A program made the position numbers and the translations under genes. Positions 1-7,328 of a DNA stretch of 64,000 nt are shown here, in pieces (position 1 is the first letter of the stretch; the number at the start of each line of letters is the position of its first letter). Source of the stretch: an uncultured Pelagibacteraceae bacterium (lineage in GTDB: Bacteria; Pseudomonadota; Alphaproteobacteria; Pelagibacterales; Pelagibacteraceae); assembly GCA_902595115.1 (NCBI GenBank), contig CACJOS010000003.1:1-64000 (forward strand). Direction: 5' to 3'. The notes under the pieces are model-generated. The model was not told the origin of the DNA. It did no database searches and was given only the letters and a program-made list of their open reading frames with translations.

Positions 1-75
1 TAAAAAAAATAAAAAACTCCCTGTAACAAGATATTTGATAATTTTTTTAATTTGATTTTTCAATATATACTAGAC

Positions 76-1362
76 TTAATTTGAATATCCGTATTTTCTC
101 AATCGAACATCACCAGTTCTTGCGTGCGCTTCCATACCTTCGTATCTTGATATTCTAGCAGCTGCAGCGCCAACTTCTTTAGTAGACTCTTTAGTCATCC
201 TTTGGAAGCTCAATGTTTTAATAAATTTTCCCACAAATAAACCACCAGTATATTTTCCTGCACCTTTTGTTGGTAAAATATGATTTGTACCTGAACATTT
301 ATCTCCATAAGCAACAGTAGTTTCTTCACCAATAAATAATGATCCATAGTTTTTTAGACGATCATGAAACCATTTTAGATTTTTTGTTTGTACTTCTAAG
401 TGTTCTGGAGCATATTCATCACTTATTTTTGCCATTTCTTCATCAGTGTCACAAAGAATTACTTCACCATAATCTTTCCATGCCGCTTCGGCACTTGTTC
501 TTGGTAATTCTGGAAGTTCAGAAATTAATTCGGGAACTCTTTTCATAACTTGCTCAGCAAGTTTTTTACTTGTGGTGTAAAGCCATGCTGGTGAATTATA
601 TCCATGTTCGGCCTGTCCAACTAAATCCACAGCAACAATTTCTGGGTCAGCACTTTCGTCTGCTATAATTGCAATTTCTGTTGGTCCAGCAAACAAATCA
701 ATACCAACTTTTCCAAATAAAATTCTTTTAGCTTCAGCAACAAATTGATTACCAGGTCCAACTAATATATCTGCAGGTTCATTTCCAAACAGTCCATAAG
801 TCATTGCAGCAATAGCTGGAACGCCACCAAGATTTAAAATTACATCTGCCCCACAAAGATTTGCAGTATATATAATAGCTGGATGCGCACCCATTTTTTC
901 TTTTGGAGGACTACAAGCAATTATATTTTTTACACCTGCAACTTTTGCAGTTGTTACACTCATAACAGCTGATGCTATATGAGCATACCTTCCACCAGGT
1001 ATGTAACATCCTGCAGTATTAACGGGAATTAATTTTTGACCAGCATAAAGCCCTTTTGAAAGCTCTACCTCAAAATCTTGTCCATAATTTTTCAGTTGTG
1101 CTTCTGCAAATTTTCTTACTCTTTCATACGAGAATTGAATATCATCCTTAGTTTTTTGATCTAGCGACTTATTTATTTCATTAATTTTTTCTTTAGAAAC
1201 AACTATCTCTCCGTTAAATTTATCAAATTTTTTTGTAAGTTCTTTACAACCATCTTCTTTAGATTTTTCTAATTCAGATAACAATTTTTGAACAATATCT
1301 TTAGTTTTTGTATCATCTGTTGACGCGGTTTTGACGGCTTTTTTTAAATATTGAATTCCCAT
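76..1362 (-). CDS. hpsN: HpsN-like sulfopropanediol 3-dehydrogenase (histidinol dehydrogenase family)
   Basis: 428 aa, full length for the zinc- and NAD-dependent histidinol dehydrogenase family. The family catalytic and metal residues are visible: the QAEH zinc site, the Glu320-His321 pair in APEHLE, the zinc Asp354 in YGDKCSGTNH, and the C-terminal zinc His413 in EGMEAHART. The start MGIQYLKKA, the RFAEAQ segment, SPAWLYTTS, and the MEAHART-DVRLRKY end match my memory of HpsN (DHPS to sulfolactate oxidation) better than HisD of histidine synthesis, and no his genes are nearby. Its pta-like upstream neighbour on the same strand fits sulfonate breakdown through acetyl phosphate. The alternative is a plain HisD or another polyol/amino-alcohol dehydrogenase. 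The family call is firm, the substrate is inferred. Confidence 0.68.
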   Translation of the reverse strand: MGIQYLKKAVKTASTDDTKTKDIVQKLLSELEKSKEDGCKELTKKFDKFNGEIVVSKEKINEINKSLDQKTKDDIQFSYERVRKFAEAQLKNYGQDFEVELSKGLYAGQKLIPVNTAGCYIPGGRYAHIASAVMSVTTAKVAGVKNIIACSPPKEKMGAHPAIIYTANLCGADVILNLGGVPAIAAMTYGLFGNEPADILVGPGNQFVAEAKRILFGKVGIDLFAGPTEIAIIADESADPEIVAVDLVGQAEHGYNSPAWLYTTSKKLAEQVMKRVPELISELPELPRTSAEAAWKDYGEVILCDTDEEMAKISDEYAPEHLEVQTKNLKWFHDRLKNYGSLFIGEETTVAYGDKCSGTNHILPTKGAGKYTGGLFVGKFIKTLSFQRMTKESTKEVGAAAARISRYEGMEAHARTGDVRLRKYGYSN

Positions 1363-1387
1363 TTTGGCAGTATTTATATTTTGATTA

Positions 1388-2299
1388 TTAATCTAATGCA
1401 ACTACTGCAGCTGCTATAGATGCCATCCTAGCAGTTGCCTCATCAGATCTACTTGTTATTACTACTGGAACTTTTCCACCAACCACAACTCCAGCTGCAC
1501 ATGCACCCATGAAATATATCATCATTTTTACTAATGCATTACCAGCCTCAACATTAGGAACCAACAAAACATCGGCCTGACCAGCGACTGAATTTTTAAT
1601 ACCTTTAATTCCAGATGATTTTTTAGACACACTATTATCAAAAGCTAATGGACCAAATACATCTGCTTTAAGATTTTCTTTTTTAGCAAGCTCTGTTATT
1701 TCTTTTGCATCAATAGAACTTTGAACACTGTCTAAAACTTCTTCTGTTGCAGAAAGAACAGAAACTTTTGGTTTTTCAATACCAATTCTGTGACAAAAAT
1801 TTATTACATTTTTTAAAATATGCATTTTTGTTTTTACATTTGGTGAAACATTTAAAGCGCCATCAGTTATTATTATTGGCTGATCATTCTTTTCTAATGT
1901 CATGTGCCAAATATGGCTTAGTCTAGTCTTTCCTAACAAATTATATTCTTTCTTAATTACCTCTTTCATTAAAACATCTGTATGAATATGGCCTTTAACT
2001 ATAATTTTTATTTTTCCTTGAGAAGCTAGTTTTGCAGCTATTTTAGCTGTTGAGTTTTCTTTAGGTTCATGGATAATTTCATATTTTGAAATATCAAATT
2101 GTAATTCCTCTGCGCATTTTTGAATTTCATCTTTATCACCAATTAAAATAGGATTTATCAAATTTTCTTTGACCGCATCTATTACTGATAGCATGGGAAG
2201 CATTTTTCCAGCATTTACAATTCCTGCAGGAATATCTTTTTTTTTATGTGCAACATCTAGAAGGTTAATTGGACAAATTATTTCTTTATTTGAAAGCAT
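1388..2299 (-). CDS. pta: Phosphate acetyl/butyryl transferase (Pta/Ptb family)
   Basis: 303 aa, the usual size of the short PTA_PTB-domain enzymes that interconvert acetyl phosphate (or butyryl phosphate) and the CoA ester. The conserved C-terminal stretch is present: GQADVLLVPNVEAGN followed by MMIYFMGACAAGVVVGGKVPVV and TSRSDEATARMAS. It lies 25 bp upstream of the HpsN-like gene on the same strand, probably as an operon. In taurine and DHPS degraders a Pta converts the acetyl phosphate made by sulfoacetaldehyde acetyltransferase (Xsc) to acetyl-CoA; that role is an inference here because no xsc lies in the window. No acetate kinase gene is adjacent, which argues against an overflow-acetate role. 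Acetyl versus butyryl specificity cannot be read from the sequence. Confidence 0.8.
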   Translation of the reverse strand: MLSNKEIICPINLLDVAHKKKDIPAGIVNAGKMLPMLSVIDAVKENLINPILIGDKDEIQKCAEELQFDISKYEIIHEPKENSTAKIAAKLASQGKIKIIVKGHIHTDVLMKEVIKKEYNLLGKTRLSHIWHMTLEKNDQPIIITDGALNVSPNVKTKMHILKNVINFCHRIGIEKPKVSVLSATEEVLDSVQSSIDAKEITELAKKENLKADVFGPLAFDNSVSKKSSGIKGIKNSVAGQADVLLVPNVEAGNALVKMMIYFMGACAAGVVVGGKVPVVITSRSDEATARMASIAAAVVALD

Positions 2300-2354
2300 A
2301 AGTTATTTTTACATATATTTACGATGTCTATATAATAAGTTAATATGGCATAAA

Positions 2355-3203
2355 ATGGAAATTGTAACTAAAATTACACCAATTGCATTAGCTTTGATAA
2401 TGTTAACTCTAGGATTAGGACTAACAATCAAAGATTTTACAAGAGTTATTAGTCAACCAAAGGATTTTCTTTTAGGTGTCATTTGTCAATTAATTATTCT
2501 TCCAATTGTTGCTTTAATATTAATCAAAATATTTAAAACACCTTTAGAAATAGCATTGGGAGTTATGATTATAGCAGCTGCTCCAGGTGGAGTAACCTCA
2601 AATGTGTTAACTAAATTTGCAAATGGTGATGTTGCATTATCTGTCTCATTAACAGCGATTATAAGTTTAATTAGTATAATTTCGGTTCCATTTATAGTTT
2701 TTAAATCGGCAGATATTTTACAGATAGATTATTTAAATAAAGAAATTTCAATGATTGGAATTTCAATAAAGATGTTTTTGGTTGTAACCTTACCTGTAAT
2801 TATCGGGATGGTAATTAGAAAATTTGCTACAATATTTATTTCATCAAATGAGAAATTAATCCAAAGAATTTCACTTTTATTATTTGTTATAGTTTTTTTG
2901 GCGATTTGGATTGAGGAATGGGAAAATATTACAGATTATCTAAAACAAGCAGGCATTATTACATTGGTATTAAATGTAGTCATGATGATTATTGGATATT
3001 TTATCGCAAAGTTATTTGCATCAGGTATAGAACAAAGAAGATGTATTTCGCTTGAATGTGGATTACAAAACGGAACGTTGGCTGTATTTGTTGCGTCCCA
3101 AATTTTTAATGATGTAATTTACTTAGTTCCAACAGCTTCATACGCACTAATAATGTTTATGACATCAATATTTTTTGTTCTTTTTATAAGAAACACAAAT
3201 TAA
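2355..3203 (+). CDS. BASS-family sodium-dependent transporter
   Basis: About 282 aa of nearly continuous hydrophobic helices typical of the bile acid:sodium symporter (BASS/SBF) fold, with the family-like segments LTLGLGLTIKDFTRV near the N-terminus and MIIAAAPGGVTSNVLTKFANGDVALSVSLTA in the middle. I place the start at the ATG at 2355 (MEIVTKITPIALALIML), because longer in-frame openings run back into the divergent pta gene. The C-terminal part contains the ECGLQNG element common in this family. Members move organic anions (bile salts, pyruvate, glycolate, pantoate and others) with sodium. Divergent from pta/hpsN across 55 bp, so co-regulation with sulfonate or acid catabolism is possible. 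The substrate is unknown. Confidence 0.85.
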   Translation: MEIVTKITPIALALIMLTLGLGLTIKDFTRVISQPKDFLLGVICQLIILPIVALILIKIFKTPLEIALGVMIIAAAPGGVTSNVLTKFANGDVALSVSLTAIISLISIISVPFIVFKSADILQIDYLNKEISMIGISIKMFLVVTLPVIIGMVIRKFATIFISSNEKLIQRISLLLFVIVFLAIWIEEWENITDYLKQAGIITLVLNVVMMIIGYFIAKLFASGIEQRRCISLECGLQNGTLAVFVASQIFNDVIYLVPTASYALIMFMTSIFFVLFIRNTN

Positions 3204-3257
3204 ATTCAGGACATTTTGCATCTATTTGATTGAAAAAAAATTGGTATATACACAATT

Positions 3258-3641
3258 ATGCAAATTGAGATTATTTTACCATCAGTCGTTTTGGGCATAA
3301 TGTTATTTTTTTCCTTTGGTGTTGCGCCTGTTATTTTTAAAGTTCTTAAAGAAAATGATGCAAGAAAGTTTGTTAGAACAATTTTTCCATACTATTACTT
3401 AATAAATTTAATATTGGTTTCTTTAATTTGTATATATTTATTTTACAGAAATTTTATTAGTTTTGATTTTTATCTTTTAGTAATTATTGCAACATTGTTC
3501 GCTTTTTCATTATTTGTTCTGATGCCAATGATTAATAATGCTCGAGATAAAGGAAGGGAAAAAAAGTTTAAATACTTGCATGCAGCATCAGTAATTATTA
3601 ATTTTCTGCAAATAATTATATTAATATATGTTTTATTTTAA
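3258..3641 (+). CDS. Four-helix integral membrane protein, DUF4149/TMEM205-like
   Basis: 127 aa with four predicted membrane helices: residues about 5-27, 45-63, 70-92 and 108-127. The layout resembles DUF4149: an N-terminal SFGVAPVIFKVL segment, a short loop with FVRTIFPYYY, and the cytoplasmic basic stretch NNARDKGREKKFKYLHAASVIIN, where the family usually has an (R/K)F..LH..S..IN signature. Function is unknown for the family. The stop overlaps the start of the next gene (histidine phosphatase) by 14 bp, so the two are probably translated together. Confidence 0.7.
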   Translation: MQIEIILPSVVLGIMLFFSFGVAPVIFKVLKENDARKFVRTIFPYYYLINLILVSLICIYLFYRNFISFDFYLLVIIATLFAFSLFVLMPMINNARDKGREKKFKYLHAASVIINFLQIIILIYVLF

Positions 3642-4188
3642 GAATTTTTTTCTTTCATTTTTAATCTTATCATCTCTTTTTGCAAGTAAAGCATTCGCAA
3701 ACAATGAAATAATAAACTATCTTAAAGAAGGTAGTAAAATAGTTTTTATAAGACATGCAATTGCACCTGGTAATGGTGATCCAGAAAATTTTCTATTAAA
3801 TGATTGTTCTACACAAAGAAACTTGAGTAACAAAGGAATTGAACAATCGAAAAGGATAGGGAATTTTTTTAAAGATAATAAAATTCAAATAGATGCAGTT
3901 TTGAGTAGTGAGTGGTGTAGATGCAGAGATACTGCTTTGTATGCTTTTGAAAATTTTATTACTTTTGATGCGCTGAACTCATTTTATGATCCAAAATTTT
4001 CAAAAAATGAAGAAACACAAATTGCTAACCTTAAAAAATTAATTGGAAGTTGGAAAAGTGATAAAAATTTGATTCTTGTAACTCATTTTGTAGTAATTTC
4101 GTCTTTACTAGAAACCGGCTCATCTTCTGGAGAGATAATTGTTGTCAATAAAGATCTTGAAATCCAAGGAAGAATGGAGACTTTTTAA
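3628..4188 (+). CDS. Exported histidine phosphatase family protein
   Basis: 186 aa. An N-terminal hydrophobic stretch (about residues 5-24, FFLSFLILSSLFASKAFA) looks like a signal peptide ending in AFA, so the product is probably periplasmic. The mature part begins with the phosphohistidine-forming motif VFIRHAIAPG. It also has LSSEWCRCRDTA in the position of the family's SxxxRxxqTA, and a second catalytic His in VTHFVV. The fold is histidine phosphatase (SixA/phosphoglycerate mutase-like). Physiological substrate unknown. It overlaps the upstream DUF4149-like gene by 14 bp. Confidence 0.82.
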   Translation: MFYFKNFFLSFLILSSLFASKAFANNEIINYLKEGSKIVFIRHAIAPGNGDPENFLLNDCSTQRNLSNKGIEQSKRIGNFFKDNKIQIDAVLSSEWCRCRDTALYAFENFITFDALNSFYDPKFSKNEETQIANLKKLIGSWKSDKNLILVTHFVVISSLLETGSSSGEIIVVNKDLEIQGRMETF

Positions 4189-4246
4189 ATTCAACTAGGA
4201 CAATTGTTCCCATTATATGTTTCAATGAAATTTAATATTTTGATTT

Positions 4247-4390
4247 ATGGTTCCTGTTATATTTTCTTTAACTGTTCTTACAGTAATTTTATTTATCGCA
4301 TTTATGTTTAGAAAACCCTCAAAAAAAGAAATAAACAAATTTGTGAATAAAACACAGGAAAAAAGTAGCTGGTCTAAATTAGGATTTTAA
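4247..4390 (+). CDS. 47-aa single-span membrane miniprotein
   Basis: A short frame begins at ATG 4247 and ends at TAA 4390. Residues 3-20 form one hydrophobic helix (PVIFSLTVLTVILFIAFM), followed by a basic and polar tail ending KSSWSKLGF. It is followed 4 bp later by another one-helix miniprotein and then msrB, all on the same strand with tiny gaps, which supports real coding. I recognise no family. Support is moderate because no good Shine-Dalgarno is visible and the frame is short. Confidence 0.5.
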   Translation: MVPVIFSLTVLTVILFIAFMFRKPSKKEINKFVNKTQEKSSWSKLGF

Positions 4391-4394
4391 ACCT

Positions 4395-4496
4395 GTGAAG
4401 AAAAAAATAAAATTTTTTATCTATTTTGTAGTTTATATAGCTCTAATATTAATTTTAGCAGTAATATTTTATGTCAATGGGATAAGTTTAATTTAA
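4395..4496 (+). CDS. 33-aa single-span membrane miniprotein (GTG start)
   Basis: GTG at 4395 to TAA at 4496 encodes a basic N-terminus (VKKKIKFF) followed by one long hydrophobic helix and a short tail. The basic end followed by a helix predicts an N-in inner-membrane miniprotein. It lies 4 bp after the 47-aa frame and 6 bp before the msrB start, consistent with an operon. No family recognised, and a chance hydrophobic frame in AT-rich DNA is a real alternative. Confidence 0.4.
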   Translation: MKKKIKFFIYFVVYIALILILAVIFYVNGISLI

Positions 4497-4502
4497 ACTA
4501 TA

Positions 4503-4964
4503 ATGAAAAAAAGAAAGTTTATTAAATTACTAGTTTCAACTTTTTCATCATTTTTTTTTATCCCCTTATCATCTTTATACGCGACCATAGAAAAAAAAAT
4601 TATAAATAAATCACTAACTGAAGAACAAAAAAAAATAATGTTTAAGGAGGGAACCGAAAGGCCATTTACAAGCAGTTTAAATTACGAAACTAGAGAAGGT
4701 TTTTATCATTGCGCTAATTGTAATGCTAAACTATTTTCCTCTAATGCCAAGTTTGATAGTGGGACAGGGTGGCCGTCATTTTCTGAAGCTCTTCCAGGTG
4801 CTTTTAAAACAAAAGTAGATTATTCATTTGGAATGAAACGTATTGAATATCATTGTGCGAATTGTGGCGCACATCATGGGCACGTATTCGATGATGGACC
4901 TTCAGAAACTGGAAAAAGATTTTGCAATAACGGTCTTTGCTTAATTTTTATACCATCTAATTAA
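4503..4964 (+). CDS. msrB: Exported peptide-methionine (R)-S-oxide reductase
   Basis: 153 aa MsrB that reduces the R epimer of protein methionine sulfoxide. A basic, hydrophobic leader (MKKRKFIKLLVSTFSSFFFIPLSS) predicts export, so the enzyme probably repairs envelope proteins. The four zinc cysteines are visible as two CxxC pairs (YHCANCNA and YHCANCGA), along with the substrate segment SGTGWPSF and GHVFDDGP. The catalytic cysteine is in GKRFCNNG. The last stretch (NNGLCLIFIPSN) differs slightly from the usual RYC-NSASL ending and carries an extra Cys. No msrA is adjacent. Its 3' end overlaps the convergent 147-aa gene by 4 bp. Confidence 0.92.
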   Translation: MKKRKFIKLLVSTFSSFFFIPLSSLYATIEKKIINKSLTEEQKKIMFKEGTERPFTSSLNYETREGFYHCANCNAKLFSSNAKFDSGTGWPSFSEALPGAFKTKVDYSFGMKRIEYHCANCGAHHGHVFDDGPSETGKRFCNNGLCLIFIPSN

Positions 4965-5404
4965 TCTATAAATTTAAGTTTAATTAATTTTTCTCTTTTT
5001 ATTTCTTTACACCAAAGTTCATAAGTTTCACACATTCTCCAAACCAGACCAAAAGCATTTTGTGAACTGGACAACGGAAAGGAACTTTTTGCAAAATAAG
5101 TTTCACTATTTTCTTGAAATTGTTTAATAACAGTATTCTTTTGTAAATTAAGTAAATCAATAGTTTCTTTAGGTATTTTAATTCCTGTTTCTTGATTAAT
5201 GAAATTATTTTCTTTTATTTTAGAAAAAAGATTATCATGGAAATTACCCTTTTTAATTTCATCAAATTCTTTAGTTGCTAAAAATCTTTCTATAAGTTCA
5301 ACGTTTGTTATATCTGGTTCTAATTCTTTTATTTTAATTAATTGTAAATAAATAGATTCAGGTAAATAGAGCATTAATGGTTTTGAAGTATCTTTTTTTT
5401 TCAT
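4961..5404 (-). CDS. Uncharacterised 147-aa protein under a Fur-type box; possible ribbon-helix-helix N-terminus
   Basis: 147 aa, no family recognised. The first 45 residues read as a short strand, PLMLYLPE, then two helices, SIYLQLIKIKEL and NVELIERFLA, joined by a TN turn; this resembles a ribbon-helix-helix DNA-binding or dimerisation unit. The rest is mixed charged helix with a WRMCETYELWCKEIKREK segment near the C-terminus (two Cys). No signal peptide or membrane segment. A 15-bp Fur-type palindrome sits 13 bp before the start codon and a second one about 67 bp before it, so the gene is probably iron-responsive. No good Shine-Dalgarno is visible. Confidence 0.65.
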   Translation of the reverse strand: MKKKDTSKPLMLYLPESIYLQLIKIKELEPDITNVELIERFLATKEFDEIKKGNFHDNLFSKIKENNFINQETGIKIPKETIDLLNLQKNTVIKQFQENSETYFAKSSFPLSSSQNAFGLVWRMCETYELWCKEIKREKLIKLKFID

Positions 5405-5416
5405 TTTATTTTTTGT

Positions 5417-5431
5417 TAATGATAATCATTA
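5417..5431. promoter_or_regulatory. Fur-type operator 1
   Basis: TAATGATAATCATTA is a perfect 7-1-7 palindrome with the GATAAT/ATTATC content of classical Fur boxes. It lies 13 bp upstream of the minus-strand 147-aa gene (start 5404), where a bound repressor would block its promoter or ribosome loading. Identity of the regulator (Fur, Mur or another family member) is inferred. Confidence 0.75.
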
Positions 5432-5470
5432 CCAACTAAATTTTTTTTATCAATTTTATGCATTTTTTTT

Positions 5471-5487
5471 ATGATAATGATTATCAT
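5471..5487. promoter_or_regulatory. Fur-type operator 2
   Basis: ATGATAATGATTATCAT is a perfect 8-1-8 palindrome containing the canonical 7-1-7 core TGATAATGATTATCA. It lies 67 bp upstream of the 147-aa gene and 70 bp upstream of the divergent 59-aa zinc-ribbon gene at 5558, so it can serve both promoters. Centre-to-centre distance from operator 1 is 55 bp. Confidence 0.82.
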
Positions 5488-5557
5488 TAGTTTTGAGATT
5501 TATTATCAAAAAATTTTAAAATGTTGAAAAAATATTTTTTTTTCTTATTTTATTCAC

Positions 5558-5737
5558 ATGGAACTAGAAACACACAACTGCAGAAAATGTGGTTTAACAA
5601 TATCAGCAACATGTTCAAAATGTCATAGAGTTGTTGATGTTAAAAAACTTGATGATGGCTGTATCGTAAAAGTTACTAAGTGTGGTGATTGTGCTAATAC
5701 CCCAGTAATTAAAGATATCTGCTCTAATCAAGCTTAA
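5558..5737 (+). CDS. 59-aa cysteine-rich zinc-ribbon-like miniprotein
   Basis: ATG 5558 to TAA 5737 encodes 59 residues with eight cysteines at positions 8, 11, 19, 22, 35, 42, 45 and 55. They form three clear CxxC knuckles (CRKC, CSKC, CGDC), typical of a zinc-ribbon or metal-binding protein. No signal or membrane segment. It faces away from the 147-aa gene across a 153-bp region with two Fur-type palindromes, and it ends 7 bp before the convergent GMC oxidoreductase. Regular cysteine spacing over the whole frame makes chance unlikely. No named family recognised; roles in metal storage, sensing or protein binding are all open. Confidence 0.72.
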   Translation: MELETHNCRKCGLTISATCSKCHRVVDVKKLDDGCIVKVTKCGDCANTPVIKDICSNQA

Positions 5738-5743
5738 GTTAAA

Positions 5744-7324
5744 TCAATTAAGAACTAATTCTGATCCTTTTTCAGCAATCATCAGGACAGGTGCATTTAA
5801 ATTTGCACTAGGTATCTCAGGAATTACTGATGCATCGATGACTCTTAAATTTTTTATCCCTTTTACTCTTAAATTTTCATCAACCACAGCCATATCGTCA
5901 ATACCCATCTTACAAGTTCCGCATGGATGATAAGCTGTGTCAGCTTTAGATCTTATATATTCATTTAATTCATCATCTGTTTGAGCTTCTGAGCCAGGAC
6001 CTATTTCTTTGCCAGCATGTTCTAAGAGAGCAGGTTGAGATAATATTTTTCTTGCAACATGAATACACTCTCTTGTTTGTTTTAAATCCTCATCCTCTTT
6101 CAAATAATTAAATAATATTTTTGGATACTCATATGGATCAGAAGAGCTTAAAGTAATTTGTCCTCTGCTCTTTGGGTGATTAGGACTTGCATGTAATTGA
6201 TAACCATGAGTATCTGGATCTACTAGCCCATGGTTTATTACAAAAGAAGGAAAGAAATGAAATTGAATATTAGCAACTTTTCTATCTGGTGAGGATTTTG
6301 CAAATCCACCAGCTTCTAAAAATGATTTAGAGCATGGTCCTGATTTAAACAGAAACCATTGTATACCTGCTAATACTTTGGGTATTAATTTTGTATAAGT
6401 ATATAAAGTATTAGGTGTTTTACACTCTTGCTGTATATAAGTTTCTAAATGATCATGTAAATTTTTTCCAACTCCCTTAACATCATTTACTACCTCAATA
6501 CCTTTTTCTTTAAGATGATTTGCATCACCAATCCCTGACAGCATTAACAATTGTGGTGAATTAATTGAGCCACCGCTAAGTATAACTTCTTTATTTGCAT
6601 AAACTTTTTTAACTTCATTCTTTATTTTGACCTGAACACCTATAGCCTTTTTCCCATCAAATAATATTTTTTCTACATAAGAATTTTTTAAAATATTCAA
6701 ATTTTTTCTATTTTTAACTGGATTTAAATAATATTTACCAGCACCAGCTCTTTCACCTTGATGCATTGTTGTATCAAACATACCAAAACCTTCTTGCTCC
6801 TCACCATTCATATCAATGTTTGTTTTGTGACCAGCTTGTCCTGCTGCATTAATAAAAGCTTTAAATAATGGGTTTGGATTTTTAGATAAATTTATGGGAA
6901 GAGGACCTAAAGAACCTCTATACTGATTTTCACCTTCTGACCAAGTTTCAATTTTTTTAAAATATGGCAATACTTTTTCGTAAGACCAGTTTTTAAGACC
7001 AAAACTTTCCCATCTTGAATAATCATCTCTATTTCCTCTAACAAAAACCATCCCATTATGGGAAGAACAACCTCCTATCATTTTACCCCTCGGGCAAAAA
7101 ACTCTTCTATTATTTAAATATGGCTCTGGTTCTGAGTAATATTTCCAGTTATATTTCGGATCATGCATTGTATATAAAAGAGCAAGTGGCATTTTAACTT
7201 TCCACAAGTCACTTGAACCGCCTGCCTCAAAAACTGCAACTTTATTATCTGTATTTTCAGATAATCTATTTGCAAGAACACATCCTGCGGATCCAGCACC
7301 AACGATTAAATAATCATAATTCAT
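5744..7324 (-). CDS. GMC-family FAD oxidoreductase (choline dehydrogenase-like)
   Basis: 526 aa, full length for glucose-methanol-choline oxidoreductases. The N-terminal FAD Rossmann motif is YDYLIVGAGSAGCVLANRLSE, followed by PRGKMIGGCSSHNGMVFVRG (GMC signature 1), GGSINSPQLLMLSGIG (signature 2), and the C-terminal catalytic region TAYHPCGTCKMG with NLRVIDASVIPEIPSANLNAP. It oxidises an alcohol to an aldehyde. It is the last gene of the minus-strand run starting at tauA. Because the known isethionate dehydrogenase IseJ is a GMC enzyme, formation of sulfoacetaldehyde is one candidate role; choline or another alcohol is equally possible from sequence alone. It lies 4 bp after the sugar-dehydrogenase gene. 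Confidence 0.88.
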   Translation of the reverse strand: MNYDYLIVGAGSAGCVLANRLSENTDNKVAVFEAGGSSDLWKVKMPLALLYTMHDPKYNWKYYSEPEPYLNNRRVFCPRGKMIGGCSSHNGMVFVRGNRDDYSRWESFGLKNWSYEKVLPYFKKIETWSEGENQYRGSLGPLPINLSKNPNPLFKAFINAAGQAGHKTNIDMNGEEQEGFGMFDTTMHQGERAGAGKYYLNPVKNRKNLNILKNSYVEKILFDGKKAIGVQVKIKNEVKKVYANKEVILSGGSINSPQLLMLSGIGDANHLKEKGIEVVNDVKGVGKNLHDHLETYIQQECKTPNTLYTYTKLIPKVLAGIQWFLFKSGPCSKSFLEAGGFAKSSPDRKVANIQFHFFPSFVINHGLVDPDTHGYQLHASPNHPKSRGQITLSSSDPYEYPKILFNYLKEDEDLKQTRECIHVARKILSQPALLEHAGKEIGPGSEAQTDDELNEYIRSKADTAYHPCGTCKMGIDDMAVVDENLRVKGIKNLRVIDASVIPEIPSANLNAPVLMIAEKGSELVLN

Positions 7325-7328
7325 AAAC

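Noticed and set aside
1-75. A partial gene at the left edge
   Set aside because: The first 75 bases show only AT-rich sequence after the HpsN-like stop, with no supported frame.
339-548. 69-aa open frame on the plus strand
   Set aside because: It lies wholly antisense to the HpsN-like gene and has no family features.
76-1362. Histidinol dehydrogenase HisD of histidine biosynthesis
   Set aside because: The zinc and catalytic residues fit both, but N- and C-terminal sequence features and the pta neighbour favour HpsN, and no his genes are nearby. It is kept as the alternative call.
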